From assembly GCF_029478665.1 (NCBI RefSeq), contig NZ_JARPQB010000041.1, positions 1-53,616 of the forward strand: 53,616 nucleotides of DNA. The letters run 5' to 3'. Numbering within the stretch: the first letter of the stretch is position 1; the number at the start of each line of letters is the position of its first letter. Under the pieces are notes generated by a model. That model had not been told where the DNA came from. It did no database searches and worked only from the letters and a program-made list of their open reading frames with translations. This DNA comes from Pseudomonas entomophila. GTDB taxonomy: Bacteria; Pseudomonadota; Gammaproteobacteria; Pseudomonadales; Pseudomonadaceae. Below, in pieces: positions 8,130-16,437 of this stretch. The position numbers and the translations under genes were made by a program.

Positions 8130-9029
8130 ATGCCAGCCGCCTCGAACGCCCTGTCGTCCATCGACAGTGCCCTGCCGCAAACCTTCGACATCCGCCCGTT
8201 CCCGGGTGCCGTCGGCGCCGAGATCGTCGGCCTCGACCTGGCCCGACCGGTCAATGCCGAGGATTTCAGCCGAATCCACCGCGCCCATCTGGACCACCAT
8301 GTCCTGGTGTTTCGCGACCAGCGCATCAGCCCCGAACAACAGATCGCCTTCAGCCGCCGTTTCGGTGAGCTGCAGATCCATGTGCTCAAGCAGTTCCTGC
8401 TGGCAGGCCACCCCGAGATCCTGATCGTGTCCAATATCGTCGAGGACGGCCGTAACGTCGGCCTGGGCGATGCCGGCAAGTTCTGGCACTCCGACCTGTC
8501 GTACAAGGCACTCCCCAGCCTGGGCTCGATGTTGCATGCACAAGAGCTGCCCAGCGAAGGTGGCGATACCCTGTTCGCCGACATGCACAAGGCCTGGGAC
8601 GCCGTGCCCGAGGCCCTGTGCAAAGTCGTCGAGGGCCGCGTCGCCGCTCACTCCTATACCGCCCGCTACGCCGAGACCAAGTTCGAAGGCAACTGGCGCC
8701 CGAGCCTCACCGCCGAGCAACTCGCCCAAGTCCAGGAAGTCATCCATCCCGTGGTGCGCACTCACCCCGAAAACGGCCGCAAGGCGCTGTTCGTCAGCGA
8801 GGGCTTCACCACCCGCATCGTCGGCCTGCCGGATGACGAAAGCCGCGATGTGCTGCAGCAGCTGTATGCCCTGAGCGTGCTCGAGCAGAACATCTACCGC
8901 CACCAATGGCGGCCGAACGACCTGGTGTTCTGGGACAACCGCTCGCTGATCCACCTGGCCGCCGGCTGCCCCGCGCACCTGCGGCGCAAGCTGTACCGCA
9001 CCACCATCCAGGGCGACGCCCCGTTCTGA
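8130..9029 (+). CDS. TauD/TfdA-family Fe(II)/2-oxoglutarate dioxygenase
   Basis: A 299-residue non-haem iron dioxygenase. Enzymes of this family hydroxylate the carbon next to a sulfonate, sulfate ester or similar group, using 2-oxoglutarate and O2, so that sulfite or sulfate is released. The iron facial triad is visible: H120-x-D122 in FWHSDLSY and H275 in NRSLIHLAAG, with the oxoglutarate-binding arginine in RRKLYRTTI near the C-terminus. Start: ATG with GGGAG 8 bp upstream. It leads an operon with a periplasmic binding protein, ATPase and permease, so its substrate is probably what that importer brings in. It is clearly different from AtsK at 40830. Taurine, another alkylsulfonate or a sulfate ester are all possible; I do not assign a symbol. 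Confidence 0.85.
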   Translation: MPAASNALSSIDSALPQTFDIRPFPGAVGAEIVGLDLARPVNAEDFSRIHRAHLDHHVLVFRDQRISPEQQIAFSRRFGELQIHVLKQFLLAGHPEILIVSNIVEDGRNVGLGDAGKFWHSDLSYKALPSLGSMLHAQELPSEGGDTLFADMHKAWDAVPEALCKVVEGRVAAHSYTARYAETKFEGNWRPSLTAEQLAQVQEVIHPVVRTHPENGRKALFVSEGFTTRIVGLPDDESRDVLQQLYALSVLEQNIYRHQWRPNDLVFWDNRSLIHLAAGCPAHLRRKLYRTTIQGDAPF

Positions 9030-9047
9030 CGACTGAGGAAATTCATC

Positions 9048-10067
9048 ATGCGCATATCCATCAGCCGCCTGGCGGCCAGCATCGCCCTGGGTGCCAGTCT
9101 GGTCACCGGCAGCCTCGTGGCGCCCACCGTGGCCCACGCCGAAGGGCAGATCCGCATCGCCGAACAGTTCGGCATCGTCTACCTGCTGCTCAACGTCGTC
9201 CGTGACCAGCAACTGATCGAGAAGCACGGCAAGGAGCAGGGCATCGACATCAAGGTCGACTGGGTCCAGCTCTCCGGCGGCGCGGCGATCAACGACGCAC
9301 TGCTGTCCGGCTCGGTGGACATCGCCGGTGCCGGTGTCGGCCCGCTGCTCACGGTATGGGATCGCACCAAGGGCCGGCAGAACGTCAAGGCCGTGGCCTC
9401 GCTGGGCAACTTCCCGTACTACCTGGTCAGCAGCAACCCCAACGTGAAGACCATCGCCGATATCGGTGACAAGGACCGCATCGCCGTACCGGCGGTGGGC
9501 GTTTCGGTGCAGTCGCGCTTCCTGCAGTACGCCGCCGCCCAGCAGTGGGGCGACAAGGCATACAACCGCCTCGACAAGTACACCCTGGCGGTGCCGCACC
9601 CGGACGCCACCGCGGCGCTGCTGGCCGGTGGCACCGAGCTCAACGGGCACTTCTCCAACCCGCCGTTCCAGGACCAGGTGCTGGCCAACAAGAACGTGCA
9701 TGTGGTGCTCGACAGCTATGACCTGCTCGGCCCCAACTCGCCGACGCTGCTGTTCGCCACCGAGAAGTTCCGCAACGACAACCCGAAGACCTACAAGGCT
9801 TTCGTCGACGCCCTGGCGCAAGCGGCTGAGTTCGCCCAGAAGGACAAGGCCGCCGCCGCCGACACCTACATCCGCGTGACCAAGGCCAAGATCGACCGCG
9901 ACGCGCTGATCAAGCTGATCGACAACCCCCGGTACGAGTTCACCGTCACCCCGAAGAACACCTACAAGCTGGCCGACTTCCTCTACCGGGTCGGCGCGAT
10001 CAAGAACAAGCCGGCGTCGTGGAAGGACTACTTCTTCCAGGATGAACGCCCATTGCAGGGGAGCTGA
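9048..10067 (+). CDS. ABC transporter periplasmic substrate-binding protein (nitrate/sulfonate/taurine class)
   Basis: A 339-residue secreted binding protein with a clear signal peptide (about residues 1-32, ending VAHA-EG). The mature part has the SsuA/TauA/NMT1 pattern: IRIAEQFGIVYLLLNVVRDQ at its start, an INDALLSGSVDIAGAGVGPL motif lining the ligand cleft, and a C-terminal lobe. It starts 18 bp after the dioxygenase with GAGGAAA as ribosome-binding site. It would bind an organosulfur (or related) compound in the periplasm and deliver it to the permease at 10951. Ligand unknown. Confidence 0.88.
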   Translation: MRISISRLAASIALGASLVTGSLVAPTVAHAEGQIRIAEQFGIVYLLLNVVRDQQLIEKHGKEQGIDIKVDWVQLSGGAAINDALLSGSVDIAGAGVGPLLTVWDRTKGRQNVKAVASLGNFPYYLVSSNPNVKTIADIGDKDRIAVPAVGVSVQSRFLQYAAAQQWGDKAYNRLDKYTLAVPHPDATAALLAGGTELNGHFSNPPFQDQVLANKNVHVVLDSYDLLGPNSPTLLFATEKFRNDNPKTYKAFVDALAQAAEFAQKDKAAAADTYIRVTKAKIDRDALIKLIDNPRYEFTVTPKNTYKLADFLYRVGAIKNKPASWKDYFFQDERPLQGS

Positions 10068-10073
10068 TCACCC

Positions 10074-10937
10074 ATGACCGCCCCCTTGCCAGGCCACACG
10101 GCCAGCAAACTGAGCCCTGTCGCCACCCCACCGCTGCTGGCGGTGGACAACCTCAGCCTCGAATACCGCACCGCCCAGCGCGTGGTGCGGGCCACCCACC
10201 AGGTCAGCTTCGAAGTCGACCGCGCCGACCGCTTCGTGCTGCTCGGCCCGTCCGGTTGCGGCAAGTCCACCTTGCTCAAGGCCGTGGCCGGCTTCATCGA
10301 GCCCCGCGAAGGGCGGATCCTGCTCCAGGGCCAGCCGGTGCGCGGCCCCGGGCCGGACCGTATCGTGGTGTTCCAGGAGTTCGACCAGTTGCCGCCTTGG
10401 AAGACGGTGAAGCAGAACGTGATGTTCCCGCTGTTGGTGTCCGGGCAGCTCAAGCGCGCCGAAGCCGAGGAGCGGGCGCTGCACTATCTCGACAAGGTGG
10501 GCTTGGCGGCCTTTGCCGACGCCTATCCCCATACCCTGTCCGGCGGCATGAAGGCCCGCGTGGCCATCGCCCGGGCACTGGCGACCCAGCCGAAGATCCT
10601 GCTGATGGACGAGCCGTTCGCCGCGCTCGACGCGCTGACCCGGCGCAAGATGCAGGAAGAACTGCTGCTGTTGTGGGAGGAGGTGCGTTTCACCCTGCTG
10701 TTCGTCACCCACTCCATCGAGGAGGCGCTGGTGGTCGGCAACCGCATCCTGCTGCTATCGCCGCACCCTGGGCGGGTGCGGGCCGAAGTGCATAGCCACC
10801 AGTACGACCTCGGCAGCCTGGGTGGCAGCGATTTCCAGGCCAGCGCCAGGCGTATTCACCGCCTGCTGTTCGACGAGGCCGATGCCCCGGAGCAAGCGGG
10901 TGATCTGGGCTTCAACGACATCCGCATCGCCTACTGA
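10074..10937 (+). CDS. ABC transporter ATP-binding protein (SsuB/TauB class)
   Basis: A 287-residue importer ATPase. Walker A is LGPSGCGKSTLL (about residues 58-69), the Q-loop FQEFDQLPPW follows, then the signature LSGGMKARVAIARAL, Walker B ILLMDEPFAALD and the switch histidine in FVTHSIEEA. The LSGGMK form of the signature and the overall length fit the nitrate/sulfonate/taurine subfamily. GGGGAG lies about 10 bp before the ATG. It is in the operon between the binding protein (6-bp gap) and the permease (13-bp gap). Confidence 0.9.
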   Translation: MTAPLPGHTASKLSPVATPPLLAVDNLSLEYRTAQRVVRATHQVSFEVDRADRFVLLGPSGCGKSTLLKAVAGFIEPREGRILLQGQPVRGPGPDRIVVFQEFDQLPPWKTVKQNVMFPLLVSGQLKRAEAEERALHYLDKVGLAAFADAYPHTLSGGMKARVAIARALATQPKILLMDEPFAALDALTRRKMQEELLLLWEEVRFTLLFVTHSIEEALVVGNRILLLSPHPGRVRAEVHSHQYDLGSLGGSDFQASARRIHRLLFDEADAPEQAGDLGFNDIRIAY

Positions 10938-10950
10938 CAGGAGCCTGGGC

Positions 10951-11814
10951 ATGACGATGACACCTGTACGCCAGGAATACGAAGTGCAGCTGCAGCCCCT
11001 GCCCGGGGTGCCGCTGGAGCGTGAGCTGCCGGTGGCGCAACGGCTGTGGCAGCAGGGCTGGTTGCGCAAGGCGCTGATCCTGGTGCTGCTCGCGGGCATC
11101 TGGGAGGCGGTGGCCCGCTATACCGGCAATGACCTGCTGCTGCCCAGCTTCCTGCAGACCGCCATGGCACTGTGGGATGGCCTGGCCAGTGGCGAGCTGC
11201 CGGCCAAGGTCGGTGTTTCGCTGGTGGTGCTGCTCAAGGGCTATGTGCTGGGTATCGTCCTGGCCTTCGGCCTGACCAGCCTGGCGGTCTCGACCCAGTT
11301 GGGGCGTGACCTGCTGGGTACCCTCACCTCGATGTTCAACCCCTTGCCGGCCATCGCGCTTTTGCCACTGGCGTTGCTGTGGTTCGGCCTGGGCGACAAC
11401 AGCCTGATCTTCGTGCTGGTGCATTCGGTGCTGTGGGCGCTGGCGCTGAATACCTACGCCGGTTTTCTCGGGGTTTCCGAAACCTTGCGCATGGCGGGGC
11501 GCAACTATGGTTTGCGCGGTTTGCGGCTGGTACTGCACATCCTCGTGCCGGCGGCGCTGCCGTCGATCCTGTCGGGGCTGAAGATCGGCTGGGCGTTCGC
11601 CTGGCGCACGCTGATCGCCGCCGAGCTGGTGTTCGGCGCCAGCAGCGGCAAGGGCGGGTTGGGCTGGTACATCTTCCAGAACCGCAACGAGCTGTACACC
11701 GACAAGGTATTCGCCGGGCTGGCGGTGGTGATCCTGATCGGCTTGCTGGTGGAGGGGCTGGTGTTCAATACCCTGGAGCGGCTGACAGTAAGGCGCTGGG
11801 GGATGCAGCGCTAG
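10951..11814 (+). CDS. ABC transporter permease (SsuC/TauC class)
   Basis: A 287-residue inner-membrane permease. The ATG at 10951 follows CAGGAG, so it is preferred over upstream in-frame codons. After a short cytoplasmic tail come about six hydrophobic helices (the first ALILVLLAGIWEAVA). The coupling 'EAA' loop that contacts the ATPase is seen around SETLRMAGRNYGLRGLRLVL. The C-terminal part (LIAAELVFGASSGKGGLGWY) is typical of BPD_transp_1 sulfonate permeases. It is the last gene of the dioxygenase operon, which ends in a REP hairpin. Confidence 0.9.
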   Translation: MTMTPVRQEYEVQLQPLPGVPLERELPVAQRLWQQGWLRKALILVLLAGIWEAVARYTGNDLLLPSFLQTAMALWDGLASGELPAKVGVSLVVLLKGYVLGIVLAFGLTSLAVSTQLGRDLLGTLTSMFNPLPAIALLPLALLWFGLGDNSLIFVLVHSVLWALALNTYAGFLGVSETLRMAGRNYGLRGLRLVLHILVPAALPSILSGLKIGWAFAWRTLIAAELVFGASSGKGGLGWYIFQNRNELYTDKVFAGLAVVILIGLLVEGLVFNTLERLTVRRWGMQR

Positions 11815-11820
11815 CTTGGC

Positions 11821-11913
11821 CCTGTAGGAGCCAGCCTTGCTGGCGAACCGGCCTTGCTCGGTATCCTGGGCAAGGCTACGCCTTGCATCGCCAGCAAGGC
11901 TGGCTCCTACAGG
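11821..11913. repeat. REP element pair with perfect 26-bp arms
   Basis: CCTGTAGGAGCCAGCCTTGC onward (11821-11846) is exactly complementary to 11888-11913, forming a 26-bp stem with a 41-nt loop. It lies between two convergent genes and could stop transcription from both sides. Its right arm contains the stop codon of the WYL regulator (11907-11909). Confidence 0.9.
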
Positions 11914-12467
11914 CCTTGGTACTGGGCGGCGGCGGCGGCCAGTGTGCGGGCGATTTCCTCGCGCAATGTGCTTGGCAACTCCACCACCAACCCTTGTCCC
12001 TGGCTCAGCAGCCACCAGCGCAGCGGCCAGCCATCGACCACCGTTGCCCGCAACCGATGCCCCTGCTCCAGTGCGGTCAGTTGCATGTCCCCGGTCAACG
12101 GCGACTCGCGCAGTTGGCGGGCCAGGTGGTCGCTGACCCACGCCTGCAACTCGACCCCTTCACCCACGACAGGCTGTAGCGAATCGCCCCGCAGATAGCC
12201 CTGCAGGTCGAAGTTTCCCCGCAACTCGCTTCCGGCGCTGGCCGACCAGTGCCAGCCAAACGGAATGCTCTTGTCATTGCGCTCCAGCGGGAAGATCAGC
12301 GACAGCTCGTTCAGGTCCCGCTCCACCGTGCGCTTGCTGACACTGAAACCCACGTCACGCAGGCGCCACACCAGCTCGGCACTGGTGATCCCGGGGGAGC
12401 GGCTGGGCAGCTGGCGCAGCAAGGCCCATTGGCGGCTGAGGGTGGCGCGGGTGGTGGCGAACGGCAA
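11907..12467 (-). CDS. WYL-type / DeoR-like transcriptional regulator, short form
   Basis: A 186-residue predicted DNA-binding regulator. An N-terminal winged helix (ITSAELVWRLRDVGFSVSKR then TVERDLNELS, about residues 27-55) is followed by a WYL-like ligand-sensing domain (GWHWSA, then VELQAWVSDHLARQL, and a beta-rich tail). WYL regulators usually have around 230-330 residues, so this one probably lacks part of the C-terminus. The start is taken as TTG at 12467, with AAGGA 9 bp upstream; no in-frame ATG fits better. Its TAG stop lies inside a REP arm, so REP insertion may have set the present end of the protein. Targets unknown; it could act on the adjacent ABC operon or on its own gene. Confidence 0.7.
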   Translation of the reverse strand: MPFATTRATLSRQWALLRQLPSRSPGITSAELVWRLRDVGFSVSKRTVERDLNELSLIFPLERNDKSIPFGWHWSASAGSELRGNFDLQGYLRGDSLQPVVGEGVELQAWVSDHLARQLRESPLTGDMQLTALEQGHRLRATVVDGWPLRWWLLSQGQGLVVELPSTLREEIARTLAAAAAQYQGL

Positions 12468-12674
12468 AAGGAAACGTCCTTGTCTAGGCTATGCCGCCAT
12501 AGGATGGCGACACGGGTGGGGCATGGCAATTGGCCACAGCCTGCTCAGATCAAGGAACAGGCAAATGGTTGCCAGGGATCGAATCGTTCGCGACAGGTTT
12601 TGTCGTGGCATCGCGCAGAATCACGCCTCATCACAGTCGTGGTCGGTGCTGTGGGTCGTTCAATGAGGATGAAC

Positions 12675-13487
12675 ATGTCTGCTGCCAGCAATATCCATTC
12701 GCTGCTCGCGCGGCTTCTACCCGAGCGGATCGTCCCGGCGCCGGCACGCCCGGGGCAGCGCCACCGGCTGTTCGCCGGGATCGGCATGCCGAGCCAGCAG
12801 GCGCTGGCGGGCGAGCGCTTCGGCCTGGTCGACCGTCTGGATGAAGCGGTCGACGTGCAGGCGATCTATGCCGACCTCTGTCGCCAGGCACTGCTGGGCA
12901 ACGTGGCGGTGCTCAACGACCTGGGCTGGATCTGGCTCAACGGCAAGTACTGGCGCGGCGATACGGTGCTGGCGGGGCACCTGCTGCGCATGGCGGCGTT
13001 GCAGGGCAATGCCGCGGCCTGGTTCAACCTCGGGCAGCAGCACTACTTCGGCAAGGGTGTGGATATCTCCTATGCCAACGCCGCCGAGTATTACCGGCAT
13101 GCCTTCGAGCGCGGCATGCCCCTGGCCGCCGCAGCGCTGGGGGACCTGTACGAGGAAGAAGTCTGCGACGGCGGCCAGGACTGGCAAGTCGACCCCTGCG
13201 AAGCCTACCAATGGTTCCTGCGCGGGGCCCGGCAGGGTGAGACACGCTGTCGATTCGAGGTGGGCTATCGGTTGCTGCATGGGTTGTATGTGGAGCCGGA
13301 TACCAAGGCCGCGCTGTACTGGCTCGAGCTGGCGGCGGCGACCGGGGTGATGCAGGCGGCTGAAGAGCTGGCGGTGCATTTCAGCAGCCGCGACGCGGCG
13401 CGCTACCTGGGGTGGCGCGACCAGGCGATCAAGCTGGGCAGCAACCTGGCATTGACCATGAAGCTGGAAGATCAGATCCAGCCATAA
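12675..13487 (+). CDS. Sel1-repeat (TPR-like) protein
   Basis: A 270-residue protein made mostly of Sel1-like helical repeats, which act as protein-protein interaction scaffolds. Repeat units are visible as VAVLNDLGWIWLNGKYW, AAAWFNLGQQHYFGKGVDIS, PLAAAALGDLYEEEV and CRFEVGYRLLHGLYVEPDTK, each about 36 residues and ending near AxxYxRxA-type helices. Three in-frame ATGs (12663, 12669, 12675) are possible; the third has AGGA 5 bp upstream and is chosen. There is no signal peptide, so it is probably cytoplasmic. It stands alone, with 200-bp gaps on both sides. Partner and role unknown. Confidence 0.8.
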   Translation: MSAASNIHSLLARLLPERIVPAPARPGQRHRLFAGIGMPSQQALAGERFGLVDRLDEAVDVQAIYADLCRQALLGNVAVLNDLGWIWLNGKYWRGDTVLAGHLLRMAALQGNAAAWFNLGQQHYFGKGVDISYANAAEYYRHAFERGMPLAAAALGDLYEEEVCDGGQDWQVDPCEAYQWFLRGARQGETRCRFEVGYRLLHGLYVEPDTKAALYWLELAAATGVMQAAEELAVHFSSRDAARYLGWRDQAIKLGSNLALTMKLEDQIQP

Positions 13488-13510
13488 CCCATTGATTTGA
13501 AGAGTCCTCT

Positions 13511-13593
13511 GTAGGAGCGGCTGCAGCCGCGATCACCCGCGAAGCGGGTGCCAGGCACTGCGTTGCCGGCATCGCGGCTGAAGCCGCTCCTAC
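13511..13593. repeat. REP element pair
   Basis: GTAGGAGCGGCTGCAGCCGC onward (13511-13533) pairs with 13571-13593 with one mismatch. Within the loop is a further perfect hairpin CACCCGC-GAA-GCGGGTG (13534-13550). It lies between the Sel1 gene and marR. Confidence 0.85.
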
Positions 13594-13670
13594 GAGGATC
13601 ATGAACAACCTTTCATCCAAACCTGCCATCGCCCCCGGTTGACGACAGGGGGAGGGCAGGGCGTATATTG

Positions 13671-13686
13671 ATAGTTAGCAAACTAT
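13671..13686. promoter_or_regulatory. Palindrome ATAGTT-AGCA-AACTAT, probable MarR operator
   Basis: A perfect 6-bp inverted repeat with a 4-bp spacer, ending 20 bp before the marR start. 'TAGTTAGCAAACTA'-type sites are the usual kind of target for MarR dimers, and auto-repressors of efflux operons normally bind in this position. The link to the MarR protein is inferred from position. Confidence 0.65.
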
Positions 13687-13706
13687 GAATATCCTCGGTT
13701 CCCCTT

Positions 13707-14144
13707 ATGTCCCTTGACGCACTGCACCTGAAGATCAGCAGCGGCATGGTCGTGGCCGCCCGGCATTGGCGTCGCCTGTGCCAAGGCGCGCTGACCGGCT
13801 ATGGCATTTCCGAAGCCTGCGCCGTGCCGTTGCTGATGATCGTGCGCCTGGGCGACGGTGTGCATCAGGTGGCGGTGGCCCAGGCAGCCGGGTTGGAAAG
13901 CCCATCGCTGGTGCGCCTGCTCGACCAGCTGTGCAAGGCGGGCCTGGTGTGCCGCAGCGAAGACCCGCTGGACCGCCGCGCCAAGGCCCTGAGCCTTACC
14001 GTCGAGGGCCGCGCCCTGGCCGAGTCCATCGAGGGTGAACTGGTGCGTTTGCGCCGCGAAGTGCTGCACGGCATCGACCAGGCCGACCTGGAAGCCACCC
14101 TGCGGGTGATCCAGGCGTTCGAAACGGCGGGCGTGCTGCCATGA
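13707..14144 (+). CDS. MarR-family transcriptional regulator of the efflux operon
   Basis: A 145-residue winged-helix regulator. The recognition helix lies in AQAAGLESPSLVRLLDQLC (about 55-75), and the wing contains the family hallmark DPLDRRAKALSLT (D-x-R-x-x-x-x-L). MarR proteins are dimers that bind a palindrome and release it when an aromatic or toxic ligand binds; a suitable palindrome lies just upstream. It overlaps the next gene by four bases (ATGA), so it probably represses its own operon, which encodes a FUSC-type pump. Ligand unknown; aromatic carboxylic acids are the usual substrates of such pumps. Confidence 0.88.
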   Translation: MSLDALHLKISSGMVVAARHWRRLCQGALTGYGISEACAVPLLMIVRLGDGVHQVAVAQAAGLESPSLVRLLDQLCKAGLVCRSEDPLDRRAKALSLTVEGRALAESIEGELVRLRREVLHGIDQADLEATLRVIQAFETAGVLP

Positions 14145-16228
14145 ACGGCTTCTTCAGCTCGGTGCCCCCGGCCCGCGACTGGTTCTATGGCGTGCGCACC
14201 TTCGCCGCCTCGATGATCGCCCTGTACATTGCCCTGCTGATGCAGCTGCCGCGCCCGTACTGGGCGATGGCCACGGTGTACATCGTTTCCAGCCCGTTCC
14301 TCGGCCCGACCACGTCCAAGGCACTGTATCGCGCCCTTGGTACGCTGCTAGGCACCGGTGGGGCGATCTTCCTGGTGCCACCGCTGGTGCAGTCGCCCCT
14401 GCTGCTGAGCATCGCCATCGCCCTGTGGACCGGCACCCTGCTGTTCCTCTCGCTGAACCTGCGCACGGCCAACAACTACGTGCTGATGCTGGCCGGCTAT
14501 ACCCTGCCGATGATCGCCCTGGCCGTGGTCGACAACCCGCTGGCGGTGTTCGACGTGGCTTCGTCCCGCGCCCAGGAGATCTGCCTGGGGATCGTCTGTG
14601 CGGCGGTGGTCGGCGCGGTCTTCTGGCCTCGGCGCCTGGCTCCGGTGGTGGTCGGCGCCACCGGCAGCTGGTTCAACGAGGCGATCCGCTACAGCGACAC
14701 CTACCTCGCCCGCGAGGCCAGCGCCGACAAGCTCGGCGGCATGCGCGGCGCGATGGTCGCCACCTTCAACTCGCTGGAGATGATGATCGGTCAGCTCGGC
14801 CATGAAGGCGCCGGCCCCCACACCCTGAAAAATGCCCGCGAGCTGCGCGGCCGCATGATCCACCTGTTGCCGGTAATCGACGCGCTCGACGATGCCCTGG
14901 TCGCCCTCGAAGGCCGAGCCCCCGCCCAGTTCGCCCAGTTGCAACCGCTGCTGGACAGCGCCCGCGAATGGCTCAAGGGCACCGCCGACAGCGCCTCGGT
15001 GGCACGCTGGACAGCCCTGCACGAGCAGATCGACCGCCTGCAACCCGGCGCCGCGGCCATCGACCAGCGCGCCGAGTTGCTGCTGTCCAACGCGCTCTAC
15101 CGGCTGACCGAGTGGGCCGACCTCTGGCAAGACTGCTGCACCCTGCAGCACGCCTTGCGCACGGATGACGCCAAACCCTGGCGCGCGGTGTACCGCCACT
15201 GGCGCCTGGGCCGCCTGACGCCGTTCTTCGACCGTGGCCTGATGCTCTACTCGGTGTTCTCCACGGTCACCGCCATCGTCGTCGCCTGCGGCCTGTGGAT
15301 CGGCCTGGGCTGGAACGACGGCGCCAGCGCGGTGATCCTCGCCGCCGTGTCGTGCAGCTTCTTCGCCGCGATGGACGACCCGGCGCCGCAGATCTACCGG
15401 TTCTTCTTCTGGACGCTGATGTCGGTGATCTTCTCCAGCCTGTACCTGTTCCTGGTGCTGCCCAACCTGCACGACTTCGCCATGCTGGTGCTGGCCTTCG
15501 CCGTGCCGTTCATCTGCGTCGGCACCCTGACCGTGCAACCGCGCTTCTACCTGGGCACCTTGCTGACCATCGTCAACACCTCGACCTTCATCAGCATCCA
15601 GGGTGCCTACGACGCCGACTTCTTCACTTTCATCAACGCCAACCTGGCCGGCCCCGTGGGCCTGCTGTTCGCCTTCATCTGGACCTTGGTCGTGCGCCCG
15701 TTCGGTGTGGAGCTGGCGGCCAAGCGCATGACCCGCTTCGCCTGGCGCGACATCGTCGAGATGACCGAGCCGGCCACGCTGGCCGAACATCGCCAGGTCG
15801 GTGTACAGATGCTCGACCGCCTGATGCAGCACCTGCCGCGGCTGTCGCAGACGGGGCAGGACAGCGGCGTGGCCCTGCGCGACCTGCGTGTGGGCCTGAA
15901 CCTGCTCGACCTGCTGGCCTACATGCCCCGTGCCGGCAGCCAGGCCCGCGAGCGCCTGCGTACCGTGGTCGAGGAAGTCGGCGGCCACTACGCCGCCTGC
16001 CTGCGCGCCAACCAGCGGCTGCACGCCCCGGCGGCGCTGCTGCGCAACATGGAGCGCGCGCGCCTGGCGCTGAACCTGGACGAACTGTACGAACGCGGCG
16101 CTGCCCGCACTCACCTGCTGCACGCCCTGGCCGGCCTGCGCCTGGCGCTGCTGCCAGGGGTCGAGGTGATGCTCGAGCCCGCCGAACAAACGCAACTGCC
16201 CCCCGGCCTCGATGGAGCGCCCCTGTGA
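14141..16228 (+). CDS. FUSC-family inner-membrane efflux protein (AaeB-like)
   Basis: A 695-residue membrane pump component. Two sets of hydrophobic helices are visible (about 20-170, starting TFAASMIALYIALLMQLPRPYWAMATVY, and about 365-520), separated by a soluble region; this duplicated plan is that of the fusaric acid/aromatic acid exporters (FUSC, AaeB). The PYWAMATVYIVS motif is characteristic. With the HlyD adaptor and NodT channel downstream it should form a tripartite pump expelling small aromatic or toxic compounds. Start and stop codons overlap those of marR and of the DUF1656 gene, so the operon is tightly coupled. Confidence 0.9.
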   Translation: MNGFFSSVPPARDWFYGVRTFAASMIALYIALLMQLPRPYWAMATVYIVSSPFLGPTTSKALYRALGTLLGTGGAIFLVPPLVQSPLLLSIAIALWTGTLLFLSLNLRTANNYVLMLAGYTLPMIALAVVDNPLAVFDVASSRAQEICLGIVCAAVVGAVFWPRRLAPVVVGATGSWFNEAIRYSDTYLAREASADKLGGMRGAMVATFNSLEMMIGQLGHEGAGPHTLKNARELRGRMIHLLPVIDALDDALVALEGRAPAQFAQLQPLLDSAREWLKGTADSASVARWTALHEQIDRLQPGAAAIDQRAELLLSNALYRLTEWADLWQDCCTLQHALRTDDAKPWRAVYRHWRLGRLTPFFDRGLMLYSVFSTVTAIVVACGLWIGLGWNDGASAVILAAVSCSFFAAMDDPAPQIYRFFFWTLMSVIFSSLYLFLVLPNLHDFAMLVLAFAVPFICVGTLTVQPRFYLGTLLTIVNTSTFISIQGAYDADFFTFINANLAGPVGLLFAFIWTLVVRPFGVELAAKRMTRFAWRDIVEMTEPATLAEHRQVGVQMLDRLMQHLPRLSQTGQDSGVALRDLRVGLNLLDLLAYMPRAGSQARERLRTVVEEVGGHYAACLRANQRLHAPAALLRNMERARLALNLDELYERGAARTHLLHALAGLRLALLPGVEVMLEPAEQTQLPPGLDGAPL

Positions 16229-16437
16229 TCGGTGAACTGGATATCAGTGGGGTGTTCCTGCCCACGCTGCTGGTGATGATGTTTGGCACCTACCTGTTGT
16301 ACCTGGGCGTGCACGCCGTGCTGGTGCGCCTGCACTTCTACCGCCTGGTCTGGCACCGGGCGTTGTTCAACGTTGCCCTGTATGCCGTGCTGCTTGGCGC
16401 GGTGGACCACTTTTGCCGAAGCCTGATGCTGCCATGA
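16225..16437 (+). CDS. DUF1656 small membrane protein (AaeX-like)
   Basis: A 70-residue protein starting at a GTG that overlaps the FUSC stop codon (GTGA). It begins IGELDISGVFLPTLLVMMFG and has two hydrophobic helices, the pattern of DUF1656/AaeX proteins, which regularly sit between FUSC pump and HlyD adaptor genes. Function is not established for the family; it is presumed to assist the pump. Its stop overlaps the ATG of the HlyD gene. Confidence 0.85.
   Translation: MIGELDISGVFLPTLLVMMFGTYLLYLGVHAVLVRLHFYRLVWHRALFNVALYAVLLGAVDHFCRSLMLP

Noticed and set aside
7980..9821. Minus-strand open frame over the dioxygenase and binding-protein genes
   Set aside because: It crosses two well-supported genes and an intergenic region with palindromes, and has no recognisable domain.
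11821..11913. REP pairs considered as CRISPR repeats
   Set aside because: They occur as single inverted pairs, not as direct repeats with unique spacers, and no cas genes are present.
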